A stretch of 64,000 nucleotides of DNA from Spongilla lacustris (taxonomy: Eukaryota > Porifera > Demospongiae > Spongillida > Spongillidae): contig OX442423.1 in assembly GCA_949361645.1 (NCBI GenBank), forward strand, positions 4,150,023-4,214,022, in the 5' to 3' direction. Both the position numbers and the translations under genes were made by a program. The stretch's first letter is position 1; each line of letters opens with the position of its first letter. Below are positions 11,040 through 23,600 of this stretch, in pieces. Below the pieces are notes generated by a model. The model searched no databases. It was not told where the DNA came from and worked only from the letters and a program-made list of their open reading frames with translations.

Positions 11040-11126
11040 GTATCCCTTTCTGTCAACTTTGTTCGCACTGAAGAAGGCCTAACCAGCCGAAATGCATCTG
11101 TGATAAAGTTTTGACTGAAAGGATAC
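11040..11126 (+). ncRNA. Hammerhead ribozyme (type I, long stem I)
   Basis: The core is CUGAAGA (11068-11074, matching CUGANGA) and GAAA (11089-11092), followed by UGCAUC with the cleavage nucleotide C at 11098. Stem I is long: 11040-11067 pairs with 11099-11126. Its outer GTATCC/GGATAC, TTTC/GAAA, GTC/GAC, AACTTT/AAAGTT and inner CGCA/TGTG blocks are separated by small internal loops. Stem II is GGC (11076-11078) with GCC (11086-11088) and a 7-nt loop. Stem III is minimal and self-complementary (AUGCAU), as in PLE and retrozyme hammerheads that work best as dimers. One oddity is an extra or mismatched A at 11075 at the base of stem II, which may weaken catalysis. Cleavage would leave an RNA whose 5' end lies 119 nt upstream of the ORF1 ATG. 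Confidence 0.85.
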
Positions 11127-11217
11127 TCAAACGCGCAAGCAAGCGAGCGAGCGATAGCGATACAGGATAAGTAAGTTAAAGCTAACCCATTGAAGTAGTC
11201 CCTACAGCAACCAAGGG
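11127..11217 (+). other. ORF1 5' leader downstream of the ribozyme
   Basis: A 91-bp leader with a purine-rich, CpG-bearing simple tract (GCAAGCAAGCGAGCGAGCGA, 11135-11154) that is compositionally unlike the rest of the window. No other motif is recognised. Confidence 0.5.
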
Positions 11218-13158
11218 ATGCCCGTCACCCGAAATAGAGGGCGCTCGGACAATCAGAGAAAAGTGCATGAACTGACGACCCCGATCTGTCCTTTGGTAAT
11301 GACACCTCCCAAACCTCAGCGCAAAGTACGTCATCTTCGCCAGAATCCACTTTCTACACCATCGCCAATCTCTTCCCCCAAACCAACTCGAGCCCAACCT
11401 AAGGACATAGACCCGCTGCAGTCCACCTATACCGTGTCCCCAGGCCACAATTCAACGCCTTCCCCAGACCACACTGCAATCGTCGATCAGACAACGTCTA
11501 CCCTGTCCCCAGGCCAAAATTCCACCTCTTCCCCAGACCACACTGCAAATGTCGATCCGACAAACGAAACCACTCATACTGAGCACAATCCCGCCTCCTC
11601 CCCAAACACGGCAACTGTCGATCCGACAAACAAAGCCACGCCCACCCTGTCCCCAGGCCACAACTCCACCTCCCCCCCAGACCACACTGCAATGGTCGAT
11701 CAGACAAACGAAGCCGACCATACCGTGTCCCCAGGCCACTATTCCGCCACCTCCCCAGACACGGCAATTGTCGAGTCTACCGGTTCCCCAGACCACACCT
11801 CCACCTCTTCCCCTGACCACACTGCAACTGCTGATCTAACAAATGAAACCAACCCACCGATGCCCACACTCCCCTCTCCAGCAGTGCCAAACCAACCCCA
11901 GGAGCAAAGCACACTTGAAACCACACCTCCAATCACAACTCAACTCAAGGATCATACCACAACCCAACCTCCAGACCCCACCACCACAACCCAACCCCCA
12001 AAACACACCTCAACTACTGAATTGCAACAAACCAGACCCGTGCTTCCCTCTCTAGCAACTACAAGCCAACCCCAAGATCAAAACACACCTGGAGCCTCGC
12101 CTGTAAACCCCACAAGATCTGCGGACCATGCCGCAACCCTTACTCCAGACACTACCACCACGACCCCACCCCCAGACCTACCACTCACAGACAAACAATA
12201 CAAAGCGACAATGGACAAATACAAAAAAATAAGAAAATACTATGAACTTGCACAGCACCACCTTGCATTCAATCAACAATGCCTCGACGAAGGGATTTTC
12301 CCACTAGGGGTCAAAGCAAACGCTACCTGTGCCACCCTAGGGGCTGATGAAGAACTCAAGAGTAAGTACACACAAATACTTACTAAGGCAAGTATGGAAC
12401 TAACAGCAGCAAACGTGCAACACCTCAACAGACTGACAACTCAACTAGACACAGCACTAACAGATATAGAAAAACAACTAGACTCACAAACAGACACAGA
12501 AATTTCAAGCTTATGGAAAACCACTCAAACAACAACACAACAAAACCTAAAAACACTGCACGACGACCTCAAAATACAGAGAAATAACAAGATGACCAAA
12601 ACATTAAAAGCGCACAAGCTAGGCAAGGTCTACACAAACCACCAAACAACACCAAGAACGGACCAACACGTGTCAGCTTGCGCCAAACCATCAAGCCAAA
12701 CCAGAAACCAATCCACCAACTCTCACCTCCTGCCTGCACCGCAACCACCAAAACCGCCAAAAAAGTCAGAACCTGCTCCAAACAAGAGACCACAGAACCC
12801 ACCCATGGGACCACCCCATTCTCGGCCCAATGAAACTCCCAAAAACCCTGCCACCAACAAGCCCAAAAACCCTGCCACCAACAAACCCAAGCAGAACAAA
12901 AGAAACCAGTACGATCACGCTCCACAAGCACACAAATACCCCCAGAAACAAACACAACCTGAGAGAACACAACCAATACGACTAATGTCGATTGTGTTCA
13001 ATACACCTCCCCCACTCATGTCCCTCAACTTCAAGAGACGGCCACCCTTACTACCTACACCAAATGCATACTCCCCCAACTACAAAAGGGTATCCCCAGA
13101 CCAACCAACACCTCACTCATCTCAACCTCCAAAAACACAATATCATCCAAGAACCTAA
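11218..13158 (+). CDS. PLE ORF1 protein (subfamily 2), intact 646-codon frame
   Basis: This is the only long uninterrupted frame in the window. ATG 11218 is the first ATG after the ribozyme leader and gives a basic N-terminus (MPVTRNRGRSDNQRK). Residues about 70-210 are Pro/Thr/Ser/His-rich repeats (SPGHNST, SPDHTA, VD-x-TN). Residues 322-475 form the conserved part: PLTDKQYKATMDKYKKIRKY, YELAQHHLAFNQQCL, GIFPLGVKANATCATLGADE, MELTAANVQHLNRL, then heptad-like helical sequence. The C-terminus is Lys/Pro/Asn-rich with a 27-bp internal repeat. The conserved block is shared with the truncated ORF1 at 6340-7731, while the flanks are not alignable by eye. No enzymatic motif is seen. Helical and basic content would suit RNA binding or multimerisation, by analogy with other retroelement ORF1 proteins (inference). 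Whether the host transcribes it is unknown. Confidence 0.8.
   Translation: MPVTRNRGRSDNQRKVHELTTPICPLVMTPPKPQRKVRHLRQNPLSTPSPISSPKPTRAQPKDIDPLQSTYTVSPGHNSTPSPDHTAIVDQTTSTLSPGQNSTSSPDHTANVDPTNETTHTEHNPASSPNTATVDPTNKATPTLSPGHNSTSPPDHTAMVDQTNEADHTVSPGHYSATSPDTAIVESTGSPDHTSTSSPDHTATADLTNETNPPMPTLPSPAVPNQPQEQSTLETTPPITTQLKDHTTTQPPDPTTTTQPPKHTSTTELQQTRPVLPSLATTSQPQDQNTPGASPVNPTRSADHAATLTPDTTTTTPPPDLPLTDKQYKATMDKYKKIRKYYELAQHHLAFNQQCLDEGIFPLGVKANATCATLGADEELKSKYTQILTKASMELTAANVQHLNRLTTQLDTALTDIEKQLDSQTDTEISSLWKTTQTTTQQNLKTLHDDLKIQRNNKMTKTLKAHKLGKVYTNHQTTPRTDQHVSACAKPSSQTRNQSTNSHLLPAPQPPKPPKKSEPAPNKRPQNPPMGPPHSRPNETPKNPATNKPKNPATNKPKQNKRNQYDHAPQAHKYPQKQTQPERTQPIRLMSIVFNTPPPLMSLNFKRRPPLLPTPNAYSPNYKRVSPDQPTPHSSQPPKTQYHPRT
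11437..11840 (+). repeat. Minisatellite within ORF1 encoding SPGHNST/SPDHTA repeats
   Basis: The sequence TCCCCAGGCC recurs at 11437, 11506, 11650 and 11728, with spacings of 69, 144 and 78 bp, all multiples of three. Units of about 20-26 residues vary around SPGHNST-SPDHTA-x-VD-x-TNE. The repeat changes length without breaking the frame. Confidence 0.85.
12836..12890 (+). repeat. 27-bp direct repeat in ORF1 C-terminus
   Basis: Two adjacent copies encoding KNPATNKPK in the basic, Asn/Pro-rich C-terminal region. Confidence 0.8.
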
Positions 13159-13197
13159 AACACGCGCACATCTCACCTCACTCACCCTTTTTAGTAC
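13159..13197 (+). other. ORF1 to terminal-repeat spacer
   Basis: A 39-bp non-coding stretch. CACCCTTTTTAG here matches the end of the ORF1 reading frame in fragment 1 (7721-7731), so the ORF1 of this copy appears to stop slightly earlier than that of its relative. Confidence 0.5.
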
Positions 13198-13282
13198 AAC
13201 TTTACCCCAAACAATATAAGACAAACATGGACGCGGAGGGAAATCATGAACGACCAATGCAAGTTGGCCCCTCCCACGAAAA
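13198..13282 (+). repeat. PLE terminal direct repeat, right copy
   Basis: Copy of 8534-8618 at an exact offset of 4664 bp. It retains the RT-ORF ATG (13227) and the terminal hairpin, but the first pairing arm has changed (CCTCTAC to ACTTTAC, GTAGAGG to GCGGAGG). It runs directly into satellite of the opposite orientation. Confidence 0.9.
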
Positions 13283-16200
13283 AAATAATTAAACCATTAC
13301 TGGTTAGTAAATCTAGATACATATGGATAGTACGTCTGAGTGTATTAGATTTAACTTACCATTGAATGGTTTATGATAAACCATGTTAAACCGTAAGTGT
13401 TATTTCCACACTGATATATTCACAATTGCTATACTATTATTTAAAATTATAATAACGACGTTTAATAATTAAACCATTACTAGTTAGTAAATGTAGATAC
13501 ATATGGATAGTATGTCTGAGTGTATTAGATTTAATTTACCATTGAATGGTTTATGATATACCATGTTAAACCATAAGTGTTATTTCCACACTGAGATATT
13601 CACAATAGGTATACTATCACTAAAATCATAATAAGTACATTTAATAATTAAACCATTACTAGGTAGTAAATTTAGATACATATGGATAGTATGTCTGAGT
13701 GCATTGGATTTAATTTACCATTGAATGGTTTATGATAAACCATGTTAAACCATAAGTGTTATTTCCACACTGAGATATTCACATTTGATATACTATCATT
13801 AAAATCATAATAAGTACATTTAATAATTAAACCACTACTAGTTAGTAAATCTAGATGCATATGGATAGCATGTCTGAGTGCATTAGATTTAATTTACCAT
13901 TGAATGGTTTATGATGAACCATGTTAAACCATAAGTGTTATTTCCACACTGAGATATTCACAATTGGTATACTATTATTTAAATTATAATAACGACGTTT
14001 GATAATTAAACCATTACCAGTTAGAAAATCTAGACACATATGGATAGTATGTCTGAGTTCATTGGATTTAATTTACCATGGAATGGTTTATGATAAACCA
14101 TGTTAAACCATAAGTGCTAATTCCACACTGAGATATTCAGAATAGGTATACTATCAGTAAAATCATATTAAGGACTTTTAATAATTAAACCATTAGTAGT
14201 TAGTAAATCTAGATACATATGGATAGTATGTCTGAGTGTATTAGATTTAATTTACCATTGAATGGTTTATGATAAACCATGTTGAACCATAAATGTTATT
14301 TCCACACTGAGATATTCACAATAGGTATACTATCACTAAAATCATAATAAGTACATTAAATAATTAAACCATTACTAGTTAGTAAATCCAGATACATATG
14401 GATAGTATGTCTGAGTGTATTAGATTTAATTTACCATTGAATGGTTTATGATAAACCATATTAAACCATAAGTGTTATTTCCACACTGAGATATTCACAA
14501 TAGGTATACTATCACTAAAATCATAATTACGACTTTTAATAATTAAACCTTTACTAGTTAGTAAATTTAGATACATTTGGATAGTATGTCTGAGTGTATT
14601 AGTTTTAATTTACCATTGAATTGTTTATGATAAACCATGTTAAACCATAAGTGTTATTTCCACACTGAGATATTCACAATTGGTATATTATCATTAAAAT
14701 CATAATAAGTACATTTAATAATTAAACCATTACTACTTAGAAAATCCAGATACATATGGATAGTATGTCTGAGTGTATTAGATTTAATTTACCAATGAAT
14801 GGTTTATGATAAACCATGTTAAACCATAAGTGTTATTTCCACACTGAGATATTCACAATAGGTATACTATCACTAAAATCATAATAAGTACATTTAATAA
14901 TTAAACCATTACTTGTTAGTACATCCAGATACATATGGATAGTATGTCTGAGTGTATTAGATTTTGTTTACCATTGATAAGTTTATAATAAACCATGTTA
15001 AACCATAAGTGTTACTTCCACACTGAGATATTTACAATTGGTATACTATCATTAAAATCATAATAAGTACATTGAATAATTAAACCATTACAAGTTATTA
15101 ATCCAGATACATATAGATAGTATGTCTGAGTGTATTAGATTTAATTTACCATTGAATAATTTATGATAAACCATGTTAAACCATAAGTGTTATTTCTACA
15201 CTGAGAAATTCACAATAGGTATACTATCACTAAAATCATAATAAGTACATTTAATAATTAAACCATTAGTAGTTAGTAAATCCAGATACATATGGATAGT
15301 ATGTCTGAGTTTATTAGATTTTATTTCCCATTGATAGGTTTATGATAAACCATGTTAAACAATAAGTGCTAATTCCACTCTGAGATATTCTTAATAGGTA
15401 CACTATCATTAAAATCATAAAAACGAATTTTAATAATTTGACCATTACTAGTTAGTAAATTTTGATACATATGGATAGTATGTCTGAGTGTATTAGATTT
15501 AATTCACCATTGAATGGTTTATGATAAACCATGTTAAACCATAAGTGTTATTTCCACACTGAGATATTCACAATAGGTATACTACCAGTAAAAATATAGT
15601 AACGACTTTTAATAATGAAACCATTACTAGTTAGTAAATCTAGATACATATGGATAGTATGTCTGAGTGTATTAGATTTAATTTACCATTGAATGGTTTA
15701 TGATGAACCATGTTAAACCATGTGTTATTTCCACACTGAGATATTCACAATAGGTATACTATCACTAAAATCATAATAAGTACATTTAATAATTTAACCA
15801 TTACTAGTTAGTAAATCTAGATACATATGGATAATATGTCAGAGTATATTAGATTTAATTCACCTTTGAATGGTTTATGATAAACCATGTTAAACCATAA
15901 GTGTTATTTCCACACTGAGATATTCACAATTGGTATACTATTATTTAAATCATAGTAACGACGTTTAATACTTAAACCATTACTAGTTAGTAATTCTAGA
16001 CACATATAAATGGTATGTCTGAGTGCATTGGATTTAATTTACCATTGACTGGTTTATGATAAACCATGATAAACCATCAGTGTTATTTCCACACTGAGAT
16101 ATTCACAATTGGTATACTATTATATAAATCATAATAACGACGTTTAATACTTAAACCATTACTAGTTAGTAAATCTAGATACATATGGATAGTATGTCTG

Positions 16201-19200
16201 AGTGTATTAGATTTAATTTACAATTGAATGGTTTATGATAAACCATGTTAAACAATAAGTGTTATTTCCACACTGAGAAATTCAAAATAGGTATACTATC
16301 ACTAAAATCATAATAAGTACATTTAATAATTAAACCATTACCAGTTAGTAAATCCAGATACATATGGATAGTATGTCTGGGTGTATTAGATTTTATTTAC
16401 TATTGATAGGTTTATGATAAACCATGTTAAACCATGTGTTAACTCCACTCTGAGATATTCTTAATAGGTACACTTTCATTAAAATCATAAAAACGAATTT
16501 TAATAATTAAACCATTACTAGTTAGTAAATCTAGATACATATGTATAGTATGTCTGAGTGTATTAGATTTAATTCACCATTGAATGGTTTATGATAAACC
16601 ATGATAAACCATAAGTGTAATTTCCACATTGATATATTCACATTTGGTAAACTATAATTTAAATCATAATAAGTACATTTAATAATTAAACCATTACTAG
16701 TTAGTAAATGTAGATACATATGGATAGTATGTCTGAGTGTATTAGATTTAATTTACCATTGAATGGTTTATGATAAACCATGTTAAACCATAAGTGTTAT
16801 TTCCACACGGAGATATTCACAATTGGTATACTATCATTAAAATCATAATAAGTACATTTAATAATTAAACCATTACTACTTAGTAAATCCAGTTACATAT
16901 GAATAGTATGTCTGAGTGTATTAGATTTAATTTACCATTGAATGGTTTATGATAAACCATGTTAAACCATAAATGTTATTTCCACACTGAGATATTCACT
17001 ATTTATACTATTATTTAAATCATAATAACGACGTTTAATAATTAAACTATTACTAGTTAGTAAATGTAGATACATATGGATAGTATGTCTGAGTGTTTTA
17101 GATTTAATTTACCATTGAATGCTTTATGATAAACCATGTTAAACCATGTGTTACTCCCACACTGAGATATTCACATTAGGTATACTATCATTGAAATCAT
17201 AATAAGTACATTTAATAATTAAACCTTTACTAGTTAGTAAATATAGTTACATATGGATAGTATATCTCAGTGTAATAGATTTAATTCACCTTTGAATGGT
17301 TTATGATAAACCATGTTAAACCATAAGTGTTATTTCCACACTGAGATATTCACAATTGGTATATTATTATTTAAATCATAATAACGACGTTTAAAACTTA
17401 AACCATTACTAGCTAGTAAATCTAGATACATATGGATGGTATGTCTGAGTGCATTGGATTTAATTTACCATTGACTGGTTTATGATAAACTATGTTAAAC
17501 CATGAGTGTTATTTCCACACTGAGATATTCACAATAGGTATACTATCACTAAAATCATAATAAGTACATTAAATAATTAAACCATTACTAGTTAGTATAT
17601 CCAGATACATATGGATAGTATGTCTGAGTGTATTAGATTTAATTTACCATTGAATGGTTTATGATAAACCATGTTAAACCATAAGTGTTATTTCCACCCT
17701 GAGAAATTAACAATTGGTATACTATCATTAAAATCATAATAAGTACATTTAAAAATTAAACCATTACAAATTATTAATCCAGATACATATAGATAGTATG
17801 TCTGAGTGTATTAGATTTAATTTACCATTGAATGGTTTATGATAAACCATGTTAAACCATAAGTGTTATTTCCACCCTGAGAAATTAACAATTGGTATAC
17901 TATCATTAAAATCATAATAAGTACATTTAATAATTAAACCATTACTAGTTAGTTGATCTAGATACATATGGATAGTATGTCTGAGTATATTAAATTTTAT
18001 TTACCATTGAATGGTTTATGATAAACCATGTTAAACAATAAGTGTTATTTCCACACTGAGATATTCACAATTATATACTATTATTTAAATCATAATAACG
18101 ACGTTTAATAATTAAACCATTACTAGTTAGTAAATGTAGATACATATGGATAGTATGTCTGAGTGTATTAAATTTTATTAACCATTGATAGGATTAAGAT
18201 AAACCATGATAAACCATGTGTTAATTCCACTCTGAGATATTTTTAATAGGTACACTATCATTAAAATCATAATAAGTACATTTAATAATTAAACCATTAC
18301 TAGTTAGTAAATGTAGATACATATGGATAGTATTTCTGAGTGTATTAAATTTAATTTACCATTGAATGGTTTAAGATAAACCATGTTAAACCGTAAGTGT
18401 TACTTCCACACTGAGATATTCACAATTATATACTATTATTAAAATCATAATAACGACGTTTAATAGTTAAACCATTCCTAGTTAGTAAATGTAGATTCAT
18501 ATGGATAGTATGTCTGAGGGTATTAAATTTAATTTACCATTCAATGGTTTATGATTAACCATGTTAAGCCATAAGTGTTATTTCCACACTGAGATATTTA
18601 CAATGGGTATACTATCATTAAAATCATAATAAGTACATTAAATAATTAAACCATTACTAGTTAGTATATCCAGATACATATGGATAGTATGTCTGAGTGT
18701 ATTAGATTTAATTTACCATTGAATGGTTTATGATAAACCATGTTAAACCATAAGTGTTATTTCTAAACTGAGATATTAACAATAGGTATACTATCACTAA
18801 AATCAAAATAAGAACATTTAATAATTTAATCATTACTAGTTAGTAAATCTAGTTACATATGGATAGTATATCTGAGTGTAATAGATTTAATTCCCCATTG
18901 AATGGTTTCTGATAAACCATGTTAATCCATCAGTGTTATTTCCACACTGAGATATTCACAATTGGTATATTATTATATAAATCATAATAACGACGTTTAA
19001 TACTTAAACCATTACTAGTTAGTAAATCTAGATCCATATGGATGGTATATCTGAGTGCATTGTATTTAATTTACCATTGACTGGTTTATGATAAACCATG
19101 TTAAACCATGTGTTATTTCCACACTGAGATATTCAGAATAGGTATACTATCAGTAAAATCATATTAAGGACTTTTAATAATTAAACCATTACTAGTTAGT

Positions 19201-20642
19201 AAATCTAGATACATATGGATAGTATGTCTGAGTGTATTAGTTTTAATTTACCATTGAATGGTTTATGATAAACCATGTTAAACCATAAGTGTTATTTCCA
19301 CACTGAGATATTCACAATTGGTATACAATTATTTAAAATTATAATAACGACTTTTAATAATTAAACCATTACTAGTTAGTAAATCTAGATACATATGGAT
19401 ATAATGTCTGAGTGTATTAGATTTAATTCACCATTGATAGGTTAATGATAAACCATGTTAAACCATAAGTTTTAATTCCACTCTGAGATATTATTAATAG
19501 GTACACTATCATTAAAATCATAAAAACGACTTTTAATAATTAAACCGTTACTAGTTAGTAAAACTAGATACATATGGATAGTATGTCTGAGTTTATTAGA
19601 TTTAATTCACCATTGAATCGTTTATTATAAACCATGTTAAACCTTAAGTGTTATTTCCACACTGAGATATTCACAATTATATACTATTAATTAAATCATA
19701 ATAACGACGTATAATAATTAAACCATTACTAGTTAGTAAATTTAGATACATATGGATAGTATGTCTGAGTGTACTAGATTTTATTAACCATTGATAGGTT
19801 TATGATAAACCATGATAAACCATGTGTTAATTCCACTCTGAGATATTCTTAATAGGTACACTATCATTAAAATCATAAAAACGACTTTTAATAATTAAAC
19901 CATTACTAGTTAGTAAATCTAGATACATATGGATAGTATGTCTGAGTGTATTAGATTTAATTTACCATTGAATGGTTTATGATAAACCATGTTAAACCAT
20001 AAGTGTTATTTCCACACTGAGAAATTCACAATTCGTATACTATCATTAACATCATAATAAGAACATTTAATAATTAAACCATTACTAGTTAGTAAATCTA
20101 GATACATATGGATAGTATGTCTGAGGATATTAAATTTAATTCACCATTCAATGGTTTATGATAAACCATGTTAAACCATAAGTGTTATTTCCACACTGAG
20201 ATATTCACAATTATATACTATTATTTAAATCATAATAACGACGTTTAAAAATTAAACCATTACTAGTTAGTAAATGTAGATACATATGGATAGTATTTCT
20301 GAGTGTATTAGATTTAATTTACCATTGAATGGTTTAAGATAAACCATGTTAAACCATAAGTGTTATTTCCACACTGAGATATTCACAATTGGTATACTAT
20401 TATTTAAAATCATAATAACGACGTTTAATAATTAAACCATTACTAGATAGTAAATATAGATTCATATGGATAGTATGTCTGAGGGTATTAAATTTAATTT
20501 ACCATTCAATGGTTTATGATAAACCATGTTAAACCATAAGTGTTATTTCCACACTGAGATATTCACAATTGGTATACTATTATTTAAAATCATAATAACG
20601 ACGTTTAATAATTAAACCATTACTAGTTAGTAAATATAGATT

Positions 20643-23600
20643 CATATGGATAGTATATCTGAGTGTAATAGATTTATTTTACCATTGAATGGTTTATGAT
20701 AAACCATGTTAAACCATAAGTGTTATTTCCACACTGAGATAATCACAATAGGTATACAATCACTAAAATCATAATAAGTACATTTAATAATTAAACCATT
20801 ACTAGTTAGTAAATCTAGATACATATGGATAGTATGTCTGAGTGCATTGGATTTAATTTACCATTGAATGGTTTATGATAAACCATGTTAAACCATAAGT
20901 GTTATTTCCACACTGAGATATTCACATTTGGTATACTACCATTAAAATCATAATAAGTACATTTAATAATTAAACTACTACTAGTTATTAAATCTAGATG
21001 CATATGGATAGCATGTCTGAGTGTATTACATTTATTTTACCATTGAATGGTTTATGATGAACCATGTTAAACCATAAGTTTTATTTCCACACTGAGATAC
21101 TCACAATTGGTATGCTATTATTCAAATTATAATAACGAAATTTAATAATTAAACCATTACTGGTTAGTAAATCTAGATACTTATGGATATAATGTCTGAG
21201 TGTATTAGATTTAATTCACCATTGATAGGTTAATGATAAACCATGTTAAACCATAAGATTTAATTCCACTCTGAGATATTCTTAATAGGTATACTATCAC
21301 TAAAATCATAATAAGTACATTTAAAAATTAAACCATTACAAGTTATTAATCCAGATACATATAGATAGTATGTCTGAGTGTATTAGATTTAATTTACTAT
21401 TGAATGATTTATGATAAACGATGTTAAACCATAAGTGTTATTTCCACCCTGAGAAATTAACAATTGGTATACTATCATTAAAATCTTAATAAGTACGTTT
21501 AATAATTAAACCATTACTAGTTAGTAAATGTAGATACATATGGATAGTATGTCTGAGTGTATTAGATTTAATTTACCATTGAATGGTTTATGATAAACCA
21601 TGTTAAACCATAAGTGTTATTTCCACACTGAGATATTCACAATTGGTATACTATTATTTAAAATCATAATAACGACGTTTAATAATTAAACCATTACTAG
21701 TTAGTAATTGTAGATTCATATGGATAGTATGTCTGAGGGTATTAGATTTAATTTACCATTGAATGGTTAATTATTAACCATGTTAAACAATGTGTTATTT
21801 CCACACTGAGATATTCACAATAGGTATACTATCATTAAAATCATAATAAGTAAATTTAATAATTAAACCTTTACTAGTTAGTAAATCTAGATACATATGG
21901 ATAGTATATCTGAGTGTAATAGATTTATTTTACCATTGAATGGTTTATGATAAACCATGTTAAACCATAAGTGTTGTTTCCACACTGAGATAATCACAAT
22001 AGGTATACAATCACTAAAATCATAATAAGTACATTTAATAATTAAACCATTACTAGTTAGTAAATCTAGATACATATGGATAGTATGTGTGAGTGTATTA
22101 GATTTAATTTACCATTGAATGGTTTATGATAAACCATGTTAAACCATGTGTTATTTCCACACTTTGATATTCACAATCACTAATATCATAATAAGTACAT
22201 TTAATAATTAAACCATTACTAGTTAGTAATTCTAAACAGATATGGATATTATGTCTGAGTGTATTAGATTTAATTTACCATTGAATGGTTAATGATTAAC
22301 CATGTTAAACAATGTGTTATTTCCACACTGAGATATTAACAATAGGTATACTATCATTAAAATCATAATAAGTAAATTTAATAATTAAACCTTTACTAGT
22401 TAGTAAATCTAGATACATATGGATAGTATATCTGAGTGTAATAGATTTATTTTACCATTGAATGGTTTATGATAAACCATGTTAAACCATAAGTGTTATT
22501 TCCACACTGAGATAATCACAATAGGTATACAATCACTAAAATCATAATAAGTACATTTAATAATTAAACCATTACTAGTTAGTAAATCTAGATACATATG
22601 GATAGTATGTCTGAGTGCATTGGATTTAATTTACCATTGAATGGTTTATGATAAACCATGTTAAACCATAAGTGTTATTTCCACACTGAGATATTCACAT
22701 TTGGTATACTACCATTAAAATCATAATAAGTACATTTAATAATTAAACTACTACTAGTTATTAAATCTAGATGCATATGGATAGCATGTCTGAGAGTATT
22801 ACATTTATTTTACCATTGAATGGTTTATGATGAACCATGTTAAACCATAAGTTTTATTTCCACACTGAGATACTCACAATTGGTATGCTATTATTCAAAT
22901 TATAATAACGAAATTTAATAATTAAACCATTACTGGTTAGTAAATCTAGATACTTATGGATATAATGTCTGAGTGTATTAGATTTAATTTACCATTGATA
23001 GGTTAATGATAAACCATGTTAAACCATAAGATTTAATTCCACTCTGAGATATTCTTAATAGGTATACTATCACTAAAATCATAATAAGTACATTTAAAAA
23101 TTAAACCATTACAAGTTATTAATCCAGATACATATAGATAGTATGTCTGAGTGTATTAGATTTAATTTACTATTGAATGATTTATGATAAACCATGTTAA
23201 ACCATAAGTGTTATTTCCACCCTGAGAAATTAACAATTGGTATACTATCATTAAAATCTTAATAAGTACGTTTAATAATTAAACCATTACTAGTTAGTAA
23301 ATGTAGATACATATGGATAGTATGTCTGAGTGTATTAGATTTAATTTACCATTGAATGGTTTATGATAAACCATGTTAAACCATAAGTGTTATTTCCACA
23401 CTGAGATATTCACAATTGGTATACTATTATTTAAAATCATAATAACGACGTTTAATAATTAAACCATTACTAGTTAGTAATTGTAGATTCATATGGATAG
23501 TATGTCTGAGGGTATTAGATTTAATTTACCATTGAATGGTTAATTATTAACCATGTTAAACAATGTGTTATTTCCACACTGAGATATTCACAATAGGTAT

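Larger units (their letters stand above)
8534..13282 (+). mobile_element. Penelope-like retroelement, full unit, gene order RT-EN / ribozyme / ORF1
   Basis: This non-satellite unit carries an RT with PLE-type motifs, a GIY-YIG endonuclease, a hammerhead ribozyme and an ORF1. It is bounded by 85-bp direct repeats (8534-8618 and 13198-13282, offset exactly 4664 bp). RT plus a C-terminal GIY-YIG endonuclease is the defining architecture of endonuclease-bearing PLEs, and hammerhead ribozymes in the repeated part are established for this group. In the conventional reading ORF1 precedes RT-EN. Here the insertion starts at the ORF1/RT junction, so the unit is either circularly permuted or one unit cut from a tandem dimer. 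Three in-frame stops and one frameshift inactivate RT-EN. The satellite on the left is in plus orientation and that on the right is in minus orientation. Confidence 0.92.

Noticed and set aside
21887..22075. Open frame of 62 codons (MYLDLLTSNGLII...), repeated identically at 23660 and 42447 with relatives elsewhere
   Set aside because: It covers one satellite monomer. Its conservation follows the copying of whole blocks, most other monomers have stops in that frame, and there is no start context or codon bias. It is not a gene.
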